Positions 45,201-54,192 are shown, numbered from the stretch's first letter. The stretch: DNA of 64,000 nucleotides from Coneutiohabitans sp964457925 (GCA_964457925.1 CAYWGH010000010.1:116844-180843), one strand, 5' to 3'. A program made the numbers and translations. Notes: a model not told the origin generated them from the letters alone.

Positions 45201-48200
45201 CGCGCGCCTCTTCGATGAAACCAAACGTTTGCTCAAAGACACCGAGCAGCGCAACGCCGAGCTGGCGGTGATCAACAGCGTGCAAGAGGGCCTGGTCGCG
45301 CAGATGGACATGCAGGGCATTTATGATTTGGTGGGCGAGAAAATGCGCGAAATTTTCAACGCGCAAGTGATCGACATCGTGACTTACGACCCGCAAGCGA
45401 ATTTGATCGAAGATCGCTACTCATTCGAAAAGGGTGACATGACACGACTCGGTCCGCGGCCGCCAAAGGGGTTCAGAAAGTACGTCATCGAGAATCGTCA
45501 GCCGTTGGTCCTTAATCAGAATATGGCGCAAGCAATGCGCGAATACGATAACCAGGTTGTGATCGGTGAGCCTACAAAATCCTGCGTCTTCGTGCCCATG
45601 ATCGCGGGCGGCGAAGTCACCGGCGTTGTCAGCCTGCAAAACGTTGATCAAGAAAATGCTTTCCCAGATTCCGATGTTCGTCTTCTCCAAACTCTTGTCA
45701 ACAGCATGAGCGTGGCGCTGGAGAATGCGCGGCTGTTCGATGAGACCAACCGCCTGCTGAAAGAAACCGAGGCGCGCGCCGCGGAGCTGGCCATCATCAA
45801 CAAAGTCGGCGAAGGCCTGGCGCAGCAGCTCGACTTCCAGGGCATCATCGACTTGGTCGGCGACAAAATCGTCGAAGTCTTCAAAGCGCAAGTCGTAAGC
45901 GTCTCACTCTACTATCCTAAAACGAATACGATCCATCACCGCTATGTGCTTGAGCGTGGTGAGCGTTTCTATTTCGATAAACCCCATGAGATCGATGCCG
46001 ACCGGCTGGAAATCATTCAAACCCGCAAGCCGCTGGTTTTCGGAACAGCCGAGGAAATGATCGCACGCACCGGCGAAGAGGTTATCGCCGGAGAATTTCC
46101 CAAATCGTACATGGGCGTGCCCATCATTCTCGGCCAGGAAGCGACGGGTGTAGTGACCGTACAAGATTTGGATCGCGAGCACGCTTTTGGCGATTCCGAA
46201 GTGCGCCTGCTGGAAACCCTGGCCTCCAACATGGGCGTGGCATTGGAAAACGCGCGGCTCTTCGATGAAACCAAACGCCTGTTGAAAGAGAGCGAGCAGC
46301 GCAACGCCGAGCTGGCGGTGATCAACAGCGTGCAAGAAGGCCTGGTGCGCGAGCTGGACATGCAGGGCATTTATGAACTTGTGGGCAATCGCCTGACAAC
46401 GTTGTTCGATATTCAAGTCGTGATCATCCGTACGTTCGATCTTGACGCCGGCATGGAGCATTGGCAATTTGCTTTTGAAAAAGGCGAAAGGATGCAAAGC
46501 GCGCCGCGTCCGATTATTTGGGCGAACCGCGAATTGATCCGCACGAAACAGCCTTTAGTGATCAATGAGAATTATTCCGCGACCGCGCAAAGCTTCGGCG
46601 GCAAAGGCGTCACGGTCGGCCAGCCGCCCAAGTCTGCGGTGTTCATGCCCCTGCTCGTCGGCGACGCGGTCAAAGGCTCGATCAGCTTGCAGAACGTGGA
46701 TCGCGAAAACGCCTTCAGCGAATCCGACGTGCGGCTGCTCTCCACGCTCGCGAACAGCATGAGCGTGGCGCTGGAGAATGCGCGGCTCTTCCATGAAACG
46801 AACCGCCTGCTCGCCGACACGAAGCAGCGCGCCGCGGAGCTGGCGACGATCAACAGCATCAGCGAAGCGCTGGCCTCGCAACTGAAACAGGACGATCTCA
46901 TTCAGTTGGTGGGCGAGCAGATTCGCCAGGTTTTCAGAGCCAATATCGTTTACGTAGCGCTGCTCGACAAAGCCACGAACATGATCCATTTCCCCTACAG
47001 CTTCGGCGAAGATTCGGCGCCAATACTTCTGGGTGAGGGCTTGACTTCGCAAATTATCAAGACCGGCAAGCCGCTGCTCATCAACGAAGACGTGGATGCA
47101 AGTTATGAGAAGCTCGGGATCGACGACGTCGGCGCTGAGGCCGCTTCTTACCTCGGCGTGCCGATTCCGGTGGGGAACGAAGTCATCGGCGTGATCAGCG
47201 CGCAAAGCTCAGAGCAGGAGAATCGTTTCACCGAGGCCGATTTGCGCTTGCTCAATACGATTGCGGCCAACGTCGGCGTGGCTTTGCACAACGCCCGCCT
47301 GTTTGAAGAAACGCAGGAAGCGCGCGCCGTGGCCGAAGAAGCCAACGAAGCGAAGAGCAGCTTTCTCTCCACCGTCAGCCACGAGCTGCGCACGCCGCTC
47401 ACCTCGGTGCTCGGTTTCGCCAAGATCATCAAGAAGCGGTTGGATGAAAAAATCTTTCCGCTGGTCAATGTCGAAGACAGCAAAGTCAAACGGACCGTCG
47501 ATCAAGTGGCGGAGAATCTCAACGTCGTCGTGGCCGAGGGCGAGCGTTTGACCACGCTGATCAACAACGTGCTCGATCTCGCCAAAATCGAAGCCGGCAA
47601 AATCGAATGGCACATGGAGAAACTCAGCGTGCCGGAGATTATCGAACGCGCCACTGCGGCCACCGCCTCGCTGTTCGAGAGCAGCGGCTTGAAGTTGAAA
47701 AAAGAAGTGCAAGCCGGTTTGCCGGAAATCGTCGGCGATCAGGACAAGCTGATTCAAGTGGTGATCAATCTCATTTCCAACGCCGTCAAGTTCACCGACA
47801 AAGGTTCAGTGACTTGCCGGGCTAAAGAAGCGAATGGTGAGATCGTCATCAGCATCATCGACACCGGCATGGGCATCGCGCCGGAAGATCAGCCGAAGGT
47901 GTTCGAGAAATTCAAACAGGTGGGCGACACGCTCACCAACAAGCCCAAAGGCACGGGCCTGGGTTTGACGATCAGCAAAGAGATCGTCGAGCATCACGGC
48001 GGCCGCATTTGGGTGGAAAGTAAATTGGGCAAAGGCAGCGTGTTTTCGTTCACGCTGCCGATCAAAACTGAAACCGAGCGCGATGGGGAATTAGCGCACG
48101 TCGATTTCGCCGCGTTGATGGCGCAACTCAAGCAGCGCGTGCAAACGACAGCGATGAAATCGAAAAACGGCAAGCCCAGCATTTTGGTGGTGGATGACGA

Positions 48201-48774
48201 TGCCTCGATTCGCGAGCTGCTCAATCAAAATCTTCATGAAGCCGGCTATCAAGTGCGCACGGCGAGCAATGGCCGCGAGGCGCTCGAACAAGTCCGCCGC
48301 GAGCCTCCCGATCTCATCATCCTCGACGTGATGATGCCGGAGATGAACGGCTTCGACGTGGCCGCGGTGTTGAAGAACGACCCGGTGACGATGGATATTC
48401 CGATTCTCATTTTATCCATCGTGCAAGACCGTGAGCGCGGTTTCCGCCTGGGCGTCGATCGTTATCTCACCAAACCGATCGACACCGACGCGCTGTTCCG
48501 CGAAGTCGGCTCGCTTTTGCAGCAAGGCAAATCGCACCGCAAAGTCATGGTCGTCGATGAAGACGCCTCGACCGTGAAAACGCTGGCCGAAGTGCTGCAA
48601 GCGCGCGGCTACCACGTCGTCGAAGCCAACGGGCCGGAGCTGGTGCAGAAAGCCGTCTCAGAGAAACCGGATATAATCATTTTGAACTCGATGCTGTCGG
48701 CCAAGCAGGAACTGGTGAAGACGCTGCGCTTCGAGAAGGGGCTGGAGGATGTGTTGTTTTTGGTTTATCAGTGA
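42259..48774 (+). CDS. Giant hybrid sensor kinase: propeller, Y_Y_Y, five GAF domains, HisKA, two receivers
   Basis: About 2171 residues. A signal peptide and propeller (about 30-690), Y_Y_Y (about 700-770) and a membrane helix are followed by five GAF domains at about 827-984, 1000-1160, 1177-1333, 1350-1510 and 1527-1683, joined by helical linkers beginning DETKRLLK. HisKA has SHELRTPLTSVLGFAK (His 1708); HATPase_c has DTGMGIA and GTGLGL; a receiver follows with Asp2023 (IILDVMMPEMNG). A second receiver begins VMVVDEDASTVKTL, but its phospho-acceptor position reads IIILNSMLS with Asn2143, so it is degenerate and ends early. The ATG at 42259 starts the signal peptide. GAF2 and GAF4 linkers are near-repeats, showing internal duplication. 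Confidence 0.88.
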   Translation: MKKLLCPLVIVFFAGLTNPAPAKAQTPSALRAPRNEVGRPLITTYRSNEIGADPQSWAFVQDQRGVMYIGTAPGVMEFDGASWRIIPVANKTFARSLAIDGNGRIYVGASADFGYLAPDSVGELRYVSLLPHVTEAQRRFNYVWTTIATPQGVYFQTRERIFRFTPEAPNTGQEKWQVKIWEPSGEFGYAFWRNGIYYVQQNGVGLMKMIADSLHLLPGGEQFKDDRLQVMLPFSRDEDGSEAETYLLGTFNRGFFLFDGRAFRPFKTEIDDFLRNSTIYDAVVLPNGNYGLGTLNSGFVMMDRQGRALQYLNTIVGVPSNTITAVFADRQGTVWLAPEGGITVMETPSPLSLFDAASGLLGGVYYILRHQGIIYVAGATGVFYLDAASSTFKPVSGVEAGNFQAFHLLAVGDELLAAVSGLYRIDGSRAAPIIKNVALSFSAQQLHLSKLDSNLIFVALTNGLAAIRRDPSRSIDWKVETQFPEITSYISYIVEPQPGELWLGTGNSGVYRVRFNGAALENPQIEHFDSRQGLSNDGGVLVFMAAGRAVFITTDDVFRFDESRQRFEPDSLLRVVEFGNSSSASGVREDHHGNIWVNFGKEVALLRRQPDGAYRTEKTPFLRFADIAITQIYPEENGTIWFGSTEKLLRYDPTIQKNYTAEYPALIRRVTVGEDSLIYGGAPAEMFRRNVSTLPYVHNALRFEFAATSYDNPRETQYQSMLQGFDNHWSNWSKENKRDYTNLPAGDYRFRVKARNIYQHESSEAVYEFKILPPWYRTAWAYLLYLLAAGGFVFGLIRIRTRQLEASHRELEKTVEERTHEIQQKANELAIINSVGEAMAKQLDVQTVTRIVGDKVREIFKAEAAEILLLEANTNFIHVPYSYYRGYQQVAPFPLGEGLTSKILKSRKPMTHGTLQEARELGAIILTEDEATESYMGVPIVVGEKALGVVSVQSYKPHAYDENSVRLLSTLSSNMGVAIENARLFDETKRLLKDTEQRNAELAVINSVQEGLVAQMDMQGIYDLVGEKMREIFNAQVIDIVTYDPQANLIEDRYSFEKGDMTRLGPRPPKGFRKYVIENRQPLVLNQNMAQAMREYDNQVVIGEPTKSCVFVPMIAGGEVTGVVSLQNVDQENAFPDSDVRLLQTLVNSMSVALENARLFDETNRLLKETEARAAELAIINKVGEGLAQQLDFQGIIDLVGDKIVEVFKAQVVSVSLYYPKTNTIHHRYVLERGERFYFDKPHEIDADRLEIIQTRKPLVFGTAEEMIARTGEEVIAGEFPKSYMGVPIILGQEATGVVTVQDLDREHAFGDSEVRLLETLASNMGVALENARLFDETKRLLKESEQRNAELAVINSVQEGLVRELDMQGIYELVGNRLTTLFDIQVVIIRTFDLDAGMEHWQFAFEKGERMQSAPRPIIWANRELIRTKQPLVINENYSATAQSFGGKGVTVGQPPKSAVFMPLLVGDAVKGSISLQNVDRENAFSESDVRLLSTLANSMSVALENARLFHETNRLLADTKQRAAELATINSISEALASQLKQDDLIQLVGEQIRQVFRANIVYVALLDKATNMIHFPYSFGEDSAPILLGEGLTSQIIKTGKPLLINEDVDASYEKLGIDDVGAEAASYLGVPIPVGNEVIGVISAQSSEQENRFTEADLRLLNTIAANVGVALHNARLFEETQEARAVAEEANEAKSSFLSTVSHELRTPLTSVLGFAKIIKKRLDEKIFPLVNVEDSKVKRTVDQVAENLNVVVAEGERLTTLINNVLDLAKIEAGKIEWHMEKLSVPEIIERATAATASLFESSGLKLKKEVQAGLPEIVGDQDKLIQVVINLISNAVKFTDKGSVTCRAKEANGEIVISIIDTGMGIAPEDQPKVFEKFKQVGDTLTNKPKGTGLGLTISKEIVEHHGGRIWVESKLGKGSVFSFTLPIKTETERDGELAHVDFAALMAQLKQRVQTTAMKSKNGKPSILVVDDDASIRELLNQNLHEAGYQVRTASNGREALEQVRREPPDLIILDVMMPEMNGFDVAAVLKNDPVTMDIPILILSIVQDRERGFRLGVDRYLTKPIDTDALFREVGSLLQQGKSHRKVMVVDEDASTVKTLAEVLQARGYHVVEANGPELVQKAVSEKPDIIILNSMLSAKQELVKTLRFEKGLEDVLFLVYQ

Positions 48775-48798
48775 TTCGGGTGCAAACAAAGCAATTGC

Positions 48799-48874
48799 CC
48801 CAACGGATAGATTAAGACCAACGGATGAAAGCTTTTTTTGTTGTTTCATCCGTTGGCCTTAATCTATCCGTTGG
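48799..48874. repeat. CCAACGGAT palindrome, complete copy left of GxxExxY gene 1
   Basis: Left arm CCAACGGATAGATTAAGACC, then AACGGATGAAAGC; right arm GTTTCATCCGTTGGCC, then TTAATCTATCCGTTGG. The variable middle of the arm (TTAAGACC) is complemented on the other side (GGCCTTAA) apart from one base. It lies in the spacer 48775-48943. Confidence 0.85.
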
Positions 48875-48943
48875 TGATAAAAATGGGAATTTTATTTTAA
48901 GTCTGAGTCCCTAATCCGCACAATAACTTTTAGGAGATTGGTT

Positions 48944-49738
48944 ATGGCGCTTTTGCACAAAGAGTTGACCTTCGAGCTGCGAAAGTGTATGATTGATGTG
49001 CACAATGAAATAGGAGTGGGTTTCGATGAGGAAACCTATCATCAAGGCTTGATTCGCCGCTTAATGAAGGCAGGGGTGCCGTTTGTGTCAAAGCAGCAGC
49101 GGGAGCTGACGCATCGGGGTGCCTCGATCAGGACTTTTGAGCTGGATTTCCTGGCTGATGATAAGGTCATTACCGAGCTGAAATGTTTGCGATGTGGTTT
49201 TCTACGCGCGAACTACATTCAAATTCTATCGCATCTCAAACTTTGGCAAAAGGATTTGGGGCTTCTGGTCAATTGGGGATTCCCCAGGCTGCAAATTAAA
49301 CGGATTCCATTTAGTGAAAAGCCAAAAGAAATTACTGAAGAGTACGGTTATATAAAAGGAACCTTAACTGAGCCTGAACGCCAAACACTGGCAAAGCTGC
49401 GAGATGCTATCTTGTTTGTATTGGAGACCCACGGCTTGGGGTATGGAAGATCCGTATATCAGAATTTGGTCAAGGCAGAACTGCAATATCGCCAAATTGA
49501 ATTGGAAAAGGGAAAGAAAGTCGAGGTCATGTATCAGGGTGAGCTTATTCGCTCATTTCTAATGCGGTTTTGGCTGATAGAGAATCGAATTCTCTGCGAT
49601 GTTACCGCCTTGCAAGATAGCATTCTGCCGGAGCATGCCGTGCGCATGCAGACTTTTCTCAAACATCTCAACCTCTCAACCGGCCTGATCGTTAATTTTG
49701 GAAAAAGAAAACTGGAGCTTCGCGGTGTGCACTACTAA
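48944..49738 (+). CDS. GxxExxY protein, two-domain PDDEXK_3 nuclease-like
   Basis: About 264 residues. Domain 1 (about 1-135) has NEIGVGFDEETYHQGL (Gly26-x-x-Glu29-x-x-Tyr32) and the nuclease-like signature FELDFLADDKVITELKCLRC (Asp68, Glu78, Lys80), then LGLLVNWG. Domain 2 (about 150-264) repeats the fold: HGLGYGRSVYQNLVKAEL, LIENRILCDVTALQ, LSTGLIVNFGKRKLELRG. In domain 2 the Glu of GxxExxY is Arg and the ExK is replaced, so it is probably inactive. Typical GxxExxY proteins have one domain (about 130 residues). The start has AGGAG seven bases upstream. The gene is framed by palindromes on both sides. Confidence 0.88.
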   Translation: MALLHKELTFELRKCMIDVHNEIGVGFDEETYHQGLIRRLMKAGVPFVSKQQRELTHRGASIRTFELDFLADDKVITELKCLRCGFLRANYIQILSHLKLWQKDLGLLVNWGFPRLQIKRIPFSEKPKEITEEYGYIKGTLTEPERQTLAKLRDAILFVLETHGLGYGRSVYQNLVKAELQYRQIELEKGKKVEVMYQGELIRSFLMRFWLIENRILCDVTALQDSILPEHAVRMQTFLKHLNLSTGLIVNFGKRKLELRGVHY

Positions 49739-49772
49739 GACAATTTCAGAATAAAATTCTGAAAGCTTTTCA

Positions 49773-49841
49773 CCAACGGATAGATTAAGCCCAACTGATA
49801 AGCTTTTGCTTTTCATCCGTTGGGCTTAATCTATCCGTTGG
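49773..49841. repeat. CCAACGGAT palindrome, complete copy right of GxxExxY gene 1
   Basis: Left arm CCAACGGATAGATTAAGCCC at 49773 and right arm GGGCTTAATCTATCCGTTGG ending 49841, with CAACTGAT and ATCCGTTGGG between. The middle of the arm (TTAAGCCC/GGGCTTAA) is the same subfamily as the copy at 48799. It ends 51 bases before the next kinase ATG. Confidence 0.88.
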
Positions 49842-49892
49842 AGATTTATTTACTTTTTGATACCGATTCGATTTGCTCGTCAGCAAAAATCT

Positions 49893-52800
49893 ATGAAAAA
49901 GCTCATCCGGTTGATTTCTCTGCTCTCGATTGTCGCAACTGCGAATCTATTGGCCCAAATCGCGCCGCTCAAGTTCGAGCGCCTGTCCGTCGAAGAAGGG
50001 CTTTCGAATGCCTTTGTGTGGCGCATTCTTCAGGACCGCCGGGGGTTCCTCTGGATTGGCACCGAGGACGGGCTGAACCGTTTCGACGGTTATGAATTCA
50101 CCATCTTCAAACATGGCGGCCCCGGCACGGTGAGTCACAATACCATTTGGGAAATTTTCGAAGATCATGCCGGCACGCTTTGGGTGGGCACGTATGGCGG
50201 CGGCCTCAACAAGTTCGACCGCGACACGCAAACTTTTAAGTCGTATCAGCACGACCCCAATAACCCGAACAGCTTGAGCGATGATCACGTCCGGGCCGTT
50301 CTCGAATCTCACGAGGAGCCGGGGATTCTTTGGATTGCCACGTATGGCGGCGGCTTGAATCGCTTCGACACAAACACCGAAACGTTTGTCCGCTTTCAGC
50401 ACGATCCTGACGACGCCAACAGTTTGTGCAATGATCTGATCTGGGCGATGTGCGAGGACAAGGCTGGCGATCTCTGGCTCGGCACCGCCACCGGTTTGTC
50501 ACGCTTGCGGCGCGAGGATAAAACAAAACCCGGCGCCGGTTTTACCAATTACCGGCACGATCCCAACAACCCACACAGCCTCAGCGACGTTTATCCGACC
50601 TCGGTTTATGAAGACCGCGCCGGCGTGCTTTGGGTCGGGACGAATGCCGGGGGACTCAGCTTTACTAAACTTTCAAAGTTTAGTAAAGCTACGGAAACGT
50701 TCACGCATTACCGGCACGATCCCCAAAACCCGCAGAGCTTGAGTCACGATTCCATCCGCCCGATCTTCGAAGACAAAGCCGGCAATCTCTGGATCGGCAC
50801 CTACGGCGGCGGGCTGAATTTTCTCGATCGCGCCGCGCAAAAATTCATCCGCTACACGAACGATGCGGGCGATGCCTACAGCTTGAGCAACAACGTGGTG
50901 CGAACGATCTATGAAGACCATGCCGGCAACCTCTGGATCGGCACGTGGGGCGGCGGCTTGAATAAAGTGGTTGGAAAAAAATTTGCGCACCATCGTCACC
51001 AGCCCGGCAATCCCAACAGCCTGAGCCACAATTACGTCACTGCGATTTGTGAAGGCCGGGAACGGGAAGTTTGGATCGGCACGCAGGCCGGCGGGCTGAC
51101 GCGCATGAGCTGGGAGGAAGGAGGCGCCGCCAGGTTCGAGCGCTTTCATCATGAGGAGAACAACGCCAACAGCTTGAGCGATGACTACGTCACGGCCATT
51201 TGCAAAGCCGCGGATGAGCCGGAGGTGCTTTGGATCGGAACCTTTGATCAGGGGCTGAATCGATTTGACGCCAAAACGCGAACTTTTACGCGTTACCAGC
51301 ATGCTCCCGATGATCCACACAGCCTCACCAATAACACGATCGTCTCTCTCCATGCCTCCCTGAGCAAACCGGGTGTGCTTTGGATTGGAACCAATGACGG
51401 GGAATTGAATCAATTTGACAGGAGAACTTCCAAATTCACTTATGTTCCCTACCACCACAAAAAAGCGGGCGCTCATCATGAAGCCCTCCGGGCAATCTAT
51501 GAGTGGCCTGCACAACCGGGTATAGTGTGGATTGGAGAAGACGGCGCGGGAATGTATAAACTTGTCCCGTCAGCAAACTCGGCCCTCGGCGAAAATGCCG
51601 GCGCGTATGAAGTTGTCGGTTACCAGCACGAGCCGAATAATCCAAACAGCTTGATCAGCAACAGAGTCCACACCATTTATGGAACGCGAGACGGCATGCT
51701 CTGGATCGGAACCTACGAGGGCTTGAATCGATTCGATCCTGAAACGGAACGCTTCACTTCTTTTACTGAAAAAGACGGGTTGCCCAGCAACGTCGTTTAT
51801 GGCGTCTTGGAAGACGAGGCCGGCAATCTTTGGATGAGCACCAACAAAGGGCTGTCCAAACTCTCCATACGCCGCCTCGAAGGCCCGGACTCGATGGCGG
51901 TCACTTTTAGAAATTATGACGTCACCGACGGCCTGCAAAGCAATCAATTTTATTTCAATGCTTTTCACCAGGGGCGGGGCGGCAGAATGTATTTCGGCGG
52001 CGTCAACGGCCTCAATGTTTTTCATTCGGGCCGCATTCAAGACAACCTGCACGCGCCGCCGGTTGTGATCACCGATTTCCAAATCTTCAACAAGTCCGTG
52101 CCGCTCGAGAGCAGTGGAACGAAAAACGGCTTTTCTTTGCCCAAACACATCACCGAGTGCAGCGAGATCACGCTTTCCTATCAAGCCGGCGTTTTTTCTT
52201 TTGAATTTGCCGGCCTCGACTATACTCATCCGGTGAAAAATCAGTACGCTTACAAAATGGAGGGTTTCGACGAAGAGTGGACGTATTCCGGCAACCGGCG
52301 CTTTGTCACCTACACGCATCTCGACCCGGGCGAGTATGTTTTTCGCGTGAAAGCCTCGAACAACGACGGCGTTTGGAATGAAGAAGGCGCGGCCATCAAA
52401 ATCATCATCACGCCGCCGTGGTGGCGCACATGGTGGGCGTATGCGTTTTACGGGCTGATTCTGGCCGCCGGCATTTTTGCGGTGGATCGAATACAGCGGC
52501 GGCGTTTGATCAAACAAGAGCGGCAGCGCGCGGCGCTGCGCGAGGCGGAACTGCGCGCGCAAACCGCGGAAGCTGCAAGCCAGGCCAAAAGCGATTTTCT
52601 CTCCAACGTCAGCCACGAGCTGCGCACGCCGCTCACCTCGGTGCTCGGCTTCGCGAAGATCATCAAGAAGCGATTGGAAGAAAGAATTTTTCCGCTCGTG
52701 CCTAAAAGCGACGGCAAAGTGCAGCACACCATCGCCCAGGTTTCGGAGAATCTCAACGTCGTCATGGTCGAGGCCGAGCGTCTCACTGCGCTGATCAACA

Positions 52801-53330
52801 ACGTGCTCGACCTCGCCAAAATAGAGTCCGGCAAAGTGAAATGGAACATTCAGACGCTTGCTGTGGCGGAAATCATCGAGCGCGCGGCGGCCTCCACCGC
52901 CCCGTTGTTCGAGGCGAACGGCTTGCACTTCCACAAGGAAATCGCCCCGGACCTGCCGAAGATTGCCGGCGATGAAGACAGGCTCATTCAAGTCGTGATC
53001 AATCTTATTTCCAATGCGGTGAAGTTTACCGCTGCGGGATGGATCACCTGCCGCGCCGAACAGAAAGACGGCGAGATCATCATCAGCGTCAGCGATACCG
53101 GCATCGGCATTTCCGCGGAAGATCAGGCGGCTGTGTTCGACAAATTCAAGCAAGTGGGCGACACGTTGACCGACAAGCCGAAAGGCACGGGCCTCGGTCT
53201 GACGATTTGCAAAGAAATCGTCGAGCATCACGGCGGGCGAATTTGGGTGGAAAGCGAGATCGGCAAGGGCAGCACGTTCTCGTTCGCGCTGCCGGTTTTG
53301 GATTCTAATAAAAATTTTTCCAACGGATAG
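49893..53330 (+). CDS. Propeller sensor histidine kinase
   Basis: About 1145 residues. The signal peptide (LIRLISLLSIVATANLLAQ) is followed by a long propeller with many blades of the type LWIGTEDGLNRFDGYEF and NSLSDDHV (about 25-760), a Y_Y_Y domain (about 780-850; YTHLDPGEYVFRVKASNNDG), a membrane helix (about 865-882), HisKA SHELRTPLTSVLGFAK (His 908) and HATPase_c (DTGIGIS; GTGLGLT). There is no receiver. The frame ends VLDSNKNFSNG with the TAG taken from the CCAACGGATAG of a palindrome. One propeller blade contains an in-frame palindrome at 50659-50689. Its HisKA region is nearly identical in DNA to those of the neighbours. Confidence 0.88.
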   Translation: MKKLIRLISLLSIVATANLLAQIAPLKFERLSVEEGLSNAFVWRILQDRRGFLWIGTEDGLNRFDGYEFTIFKHGGPGTVSHNTIWEIFEDHAGTLWVGTYGGGLNKFDRDTQTFKSYQHDPNNPNSLSDDHVRAVLESHEEPGILWIATYGGGLNRFDTNTETFVRFQHDPDDANSLCNDLIWAMCEDKAGDLWLGTATGLSRLRREDKTKPGAGFTNYRHDPNNPHSLSDVYPTSVYEDRAGVLWVGTNAGGLSFTKLSKFSKATETFTHYRHDPQNPQSLSHDSIRPIFEDKAGNLWIGTYGGGLNFLDRAAQKFIRYTNDAGDAYSLSNNVVRTIYEDHAGNLWIGTWGGGLNKVVGKKFAHHRHQPGNPNSLSHNYVTAICEGREREVWIGTQAGGLTRMSWEEGGAARFERFHHEENNANSLSDDYVTAICKAADEPEVLWIGTFDQGLNRFDAKTRTFTRYQHAPDDPHSLTNNTIVSLHASLSKPGVLWIGTNDGELNQFDRRTSKFTYVPYHHKKAGAHHEALRAIYEWPAQPGIVWIGEDGAGMYKLVPSANSALGENAGAYEVVGYQHEPNNPNSLISNRVHTIYGTRDGMLWIGTYEGLNRFDPETERFTSFTEKDGLPSNVVYGVLEDEAGNLWMSTNKGLSKLSIRRLEGPDSMAVTFRNYDVTDGLQSNQFYFNAFHQGRGGRMYFGGVNGLNVFHSGRIQDNLHAPPVVITDFQIFNKSVPLESSGTKNGFSLPKHITECSEITLSYQAGVFSFEFAGLDYTHPVKNQYAYKMEGFDEEWTYSGNRRFVTYTHLDPGEYVFRVKASNNDGVWNEEGAAIKIIITPPWWRTWWAYAFYGLILAAGIFAVDRIQRRRLIKQERQRAALREAELRAQTAEAASQAKSDFLSNVSHELRTPLTSVLGFAKIIKKRLEERIFPLVPKSDGKVQHTIAQVSENLNVVMVEAERLTALINNVLDLAKIESGKVKWNIQTLAVAEIIERAAASTAPLFEANGLHFHKEIAPDLPKIAGDEDRLIQVVINLISNAVKFTAAGWITCRAEQKDGEIIISVSDTGIGISAEDQAAVFDKFKQVGDTLTDKPKGTGLGLTICKEIVEHHGGRIWVESEIGKGSTFSFALPVLDSNKNFSNG
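50659..50689. repeat. Perfect 31-bp palindrome inside the kinase gene
   Basis: GCTTTACTAAACTTT, one C, then its exact complement. It is in frame and is translated as SFTKLSKFSK between blade segments GGL and TETF. A near-identical palindrome lies at 61582-61612. Confidence 0.9.
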
Positions 53331-53350
53331 AAACAACCCAACGGATGAAA
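53320..53350. repeat. CCAACGGAT left arm upstream of GxxExxY gene 2
   Basis: CCAACGGATAGAAACAACCC, then AACGGATGAAA. Its middle AAACAACCC is complementary to GGGTTGTTT in the right arms at 54193 and 54276. A further GCGGATGAAAA follows. It supplies the stop codon of the kinase at 49893-53330. Confidence 0.85.
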
Positions 53351-53389
53351 AGCAAAAGCGGATGAAAAAACATAGCGCGGAGAAAGAAT

Positions 53390-54187
53390 ATGGAGTTGAT
53401 CTATGAAGACTTGACGCACGAATTGATTGGATGCTTCTTTCAAGTTCATAACACGGTTGGTGTAGGATATGACGAGTTTACTTATCATAAGGCACTCGAA
53501 CGCCGTTTTCGCAAAAAGGGATTTGATCATCGCTCAGAGGAACGGAAAGCGCTGATGCATCGCGACCGTAAAGTGAGGGAGTTTAAGGCCGATCTTATTA
53601 CGTTTGACAAAATCATCTTGGAATTGAAAACGCTACAATCCAATTTCGTTAGGGCGAATTACGTGCAAATCATCTCGGAATTAAAGCTGTGGCAGATGCA
53701 CTTGGGTTTGTTGGTCAATTTCGGCTTGCAAAAAGTCGAGATCGAGCGCATTCCATTTTCTGAAAAAGCCAAGACGATCAACGAGAACTATGATTATGTT
53801 AACGATGTCATGGCCGTGCATGACAGAGATATTCTGGCGAGGCTTCGTGATGCCATCCTGGACGTGTTCGAGATGCATGGTTTGGGCTATGGCGAGATAA
53901 CTTGTCGCAAACTTGTCGAAGCTGAACTTGCTTTTCGACAGATCAAATTTCAACACAGATCTCCCATTGAAGTGAGCTATGAGGGTGAAATCATTAGCGT
54001 ATTCAAGATGAAGCCACTCTTAATCGACAACCGAATCATTTGCGACATCAAAGCTCTCGAAGAAAAAATCGATTTCTACGATATTGCCAAAATACAATCT
54101 TACTTGAAAGCTTTGAACTTGAAAATCGGCCTCGTCGTCAACTTTGGCAAAAACGACCTCGAAATCCGAGGAATACGAGCCAAATAA
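53390..54187 (+). CDS. GxxExxY protein 2, two-domain PDDEXK_3 nuclease-like
   Basis: 265 residues, ATG at 53390 with GGAG about eight bases upstream. Domain 1 has NTVGVGYDEFTYHKAL (Gly26, Glu29, Tyr32) and FKADLITFDKIILELKTLQS (Asp68, Glu78, Lys80), at positions identical to the copy at 48944. Domain 2 has HGLGYGEITCRKLVEAEL (Tyr replaced by Cys) and LLIDNRIICDIKALEE (Glu replaced by Asp, Lys kept), ending GLVVNFGKNDLEIRGIRAK. It lies between the left palindrome arm at 53320 and right arms at 54193 and 54276, that is, within the loop of the palindrome. Confidence 0.88.
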   Translation: MELIYEDLTHELIGCFFQVHNTVGVGYDEFTYHKALERRFRKKGFDHRSEERKALMHRDRKVREFKADLITFDKIILELKTLQSNFVRANYVQIISELKLWQMHLGLLVNFGLQKVEIERIPFSEKAKTINENYDYVNDVMAVHDRDILARLRDAILDVFEMHGLGYGEITCRKLVEAELAFRQIKFQHRSPIEVSYEGEIISVFKMKPLLIDNRIICDIKALEEKIDFYDIAKIQSYLKALNLKIGLVVNFGKNDLEIRGIRAK

Positions 54188-54192
54188 AATTC

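Noticed and set aside
51570..53336. 588-codon open frame on the minus strand
   Set aside because: It lies antisense to a kinase gene with clear domains; its sequence shows no motif.
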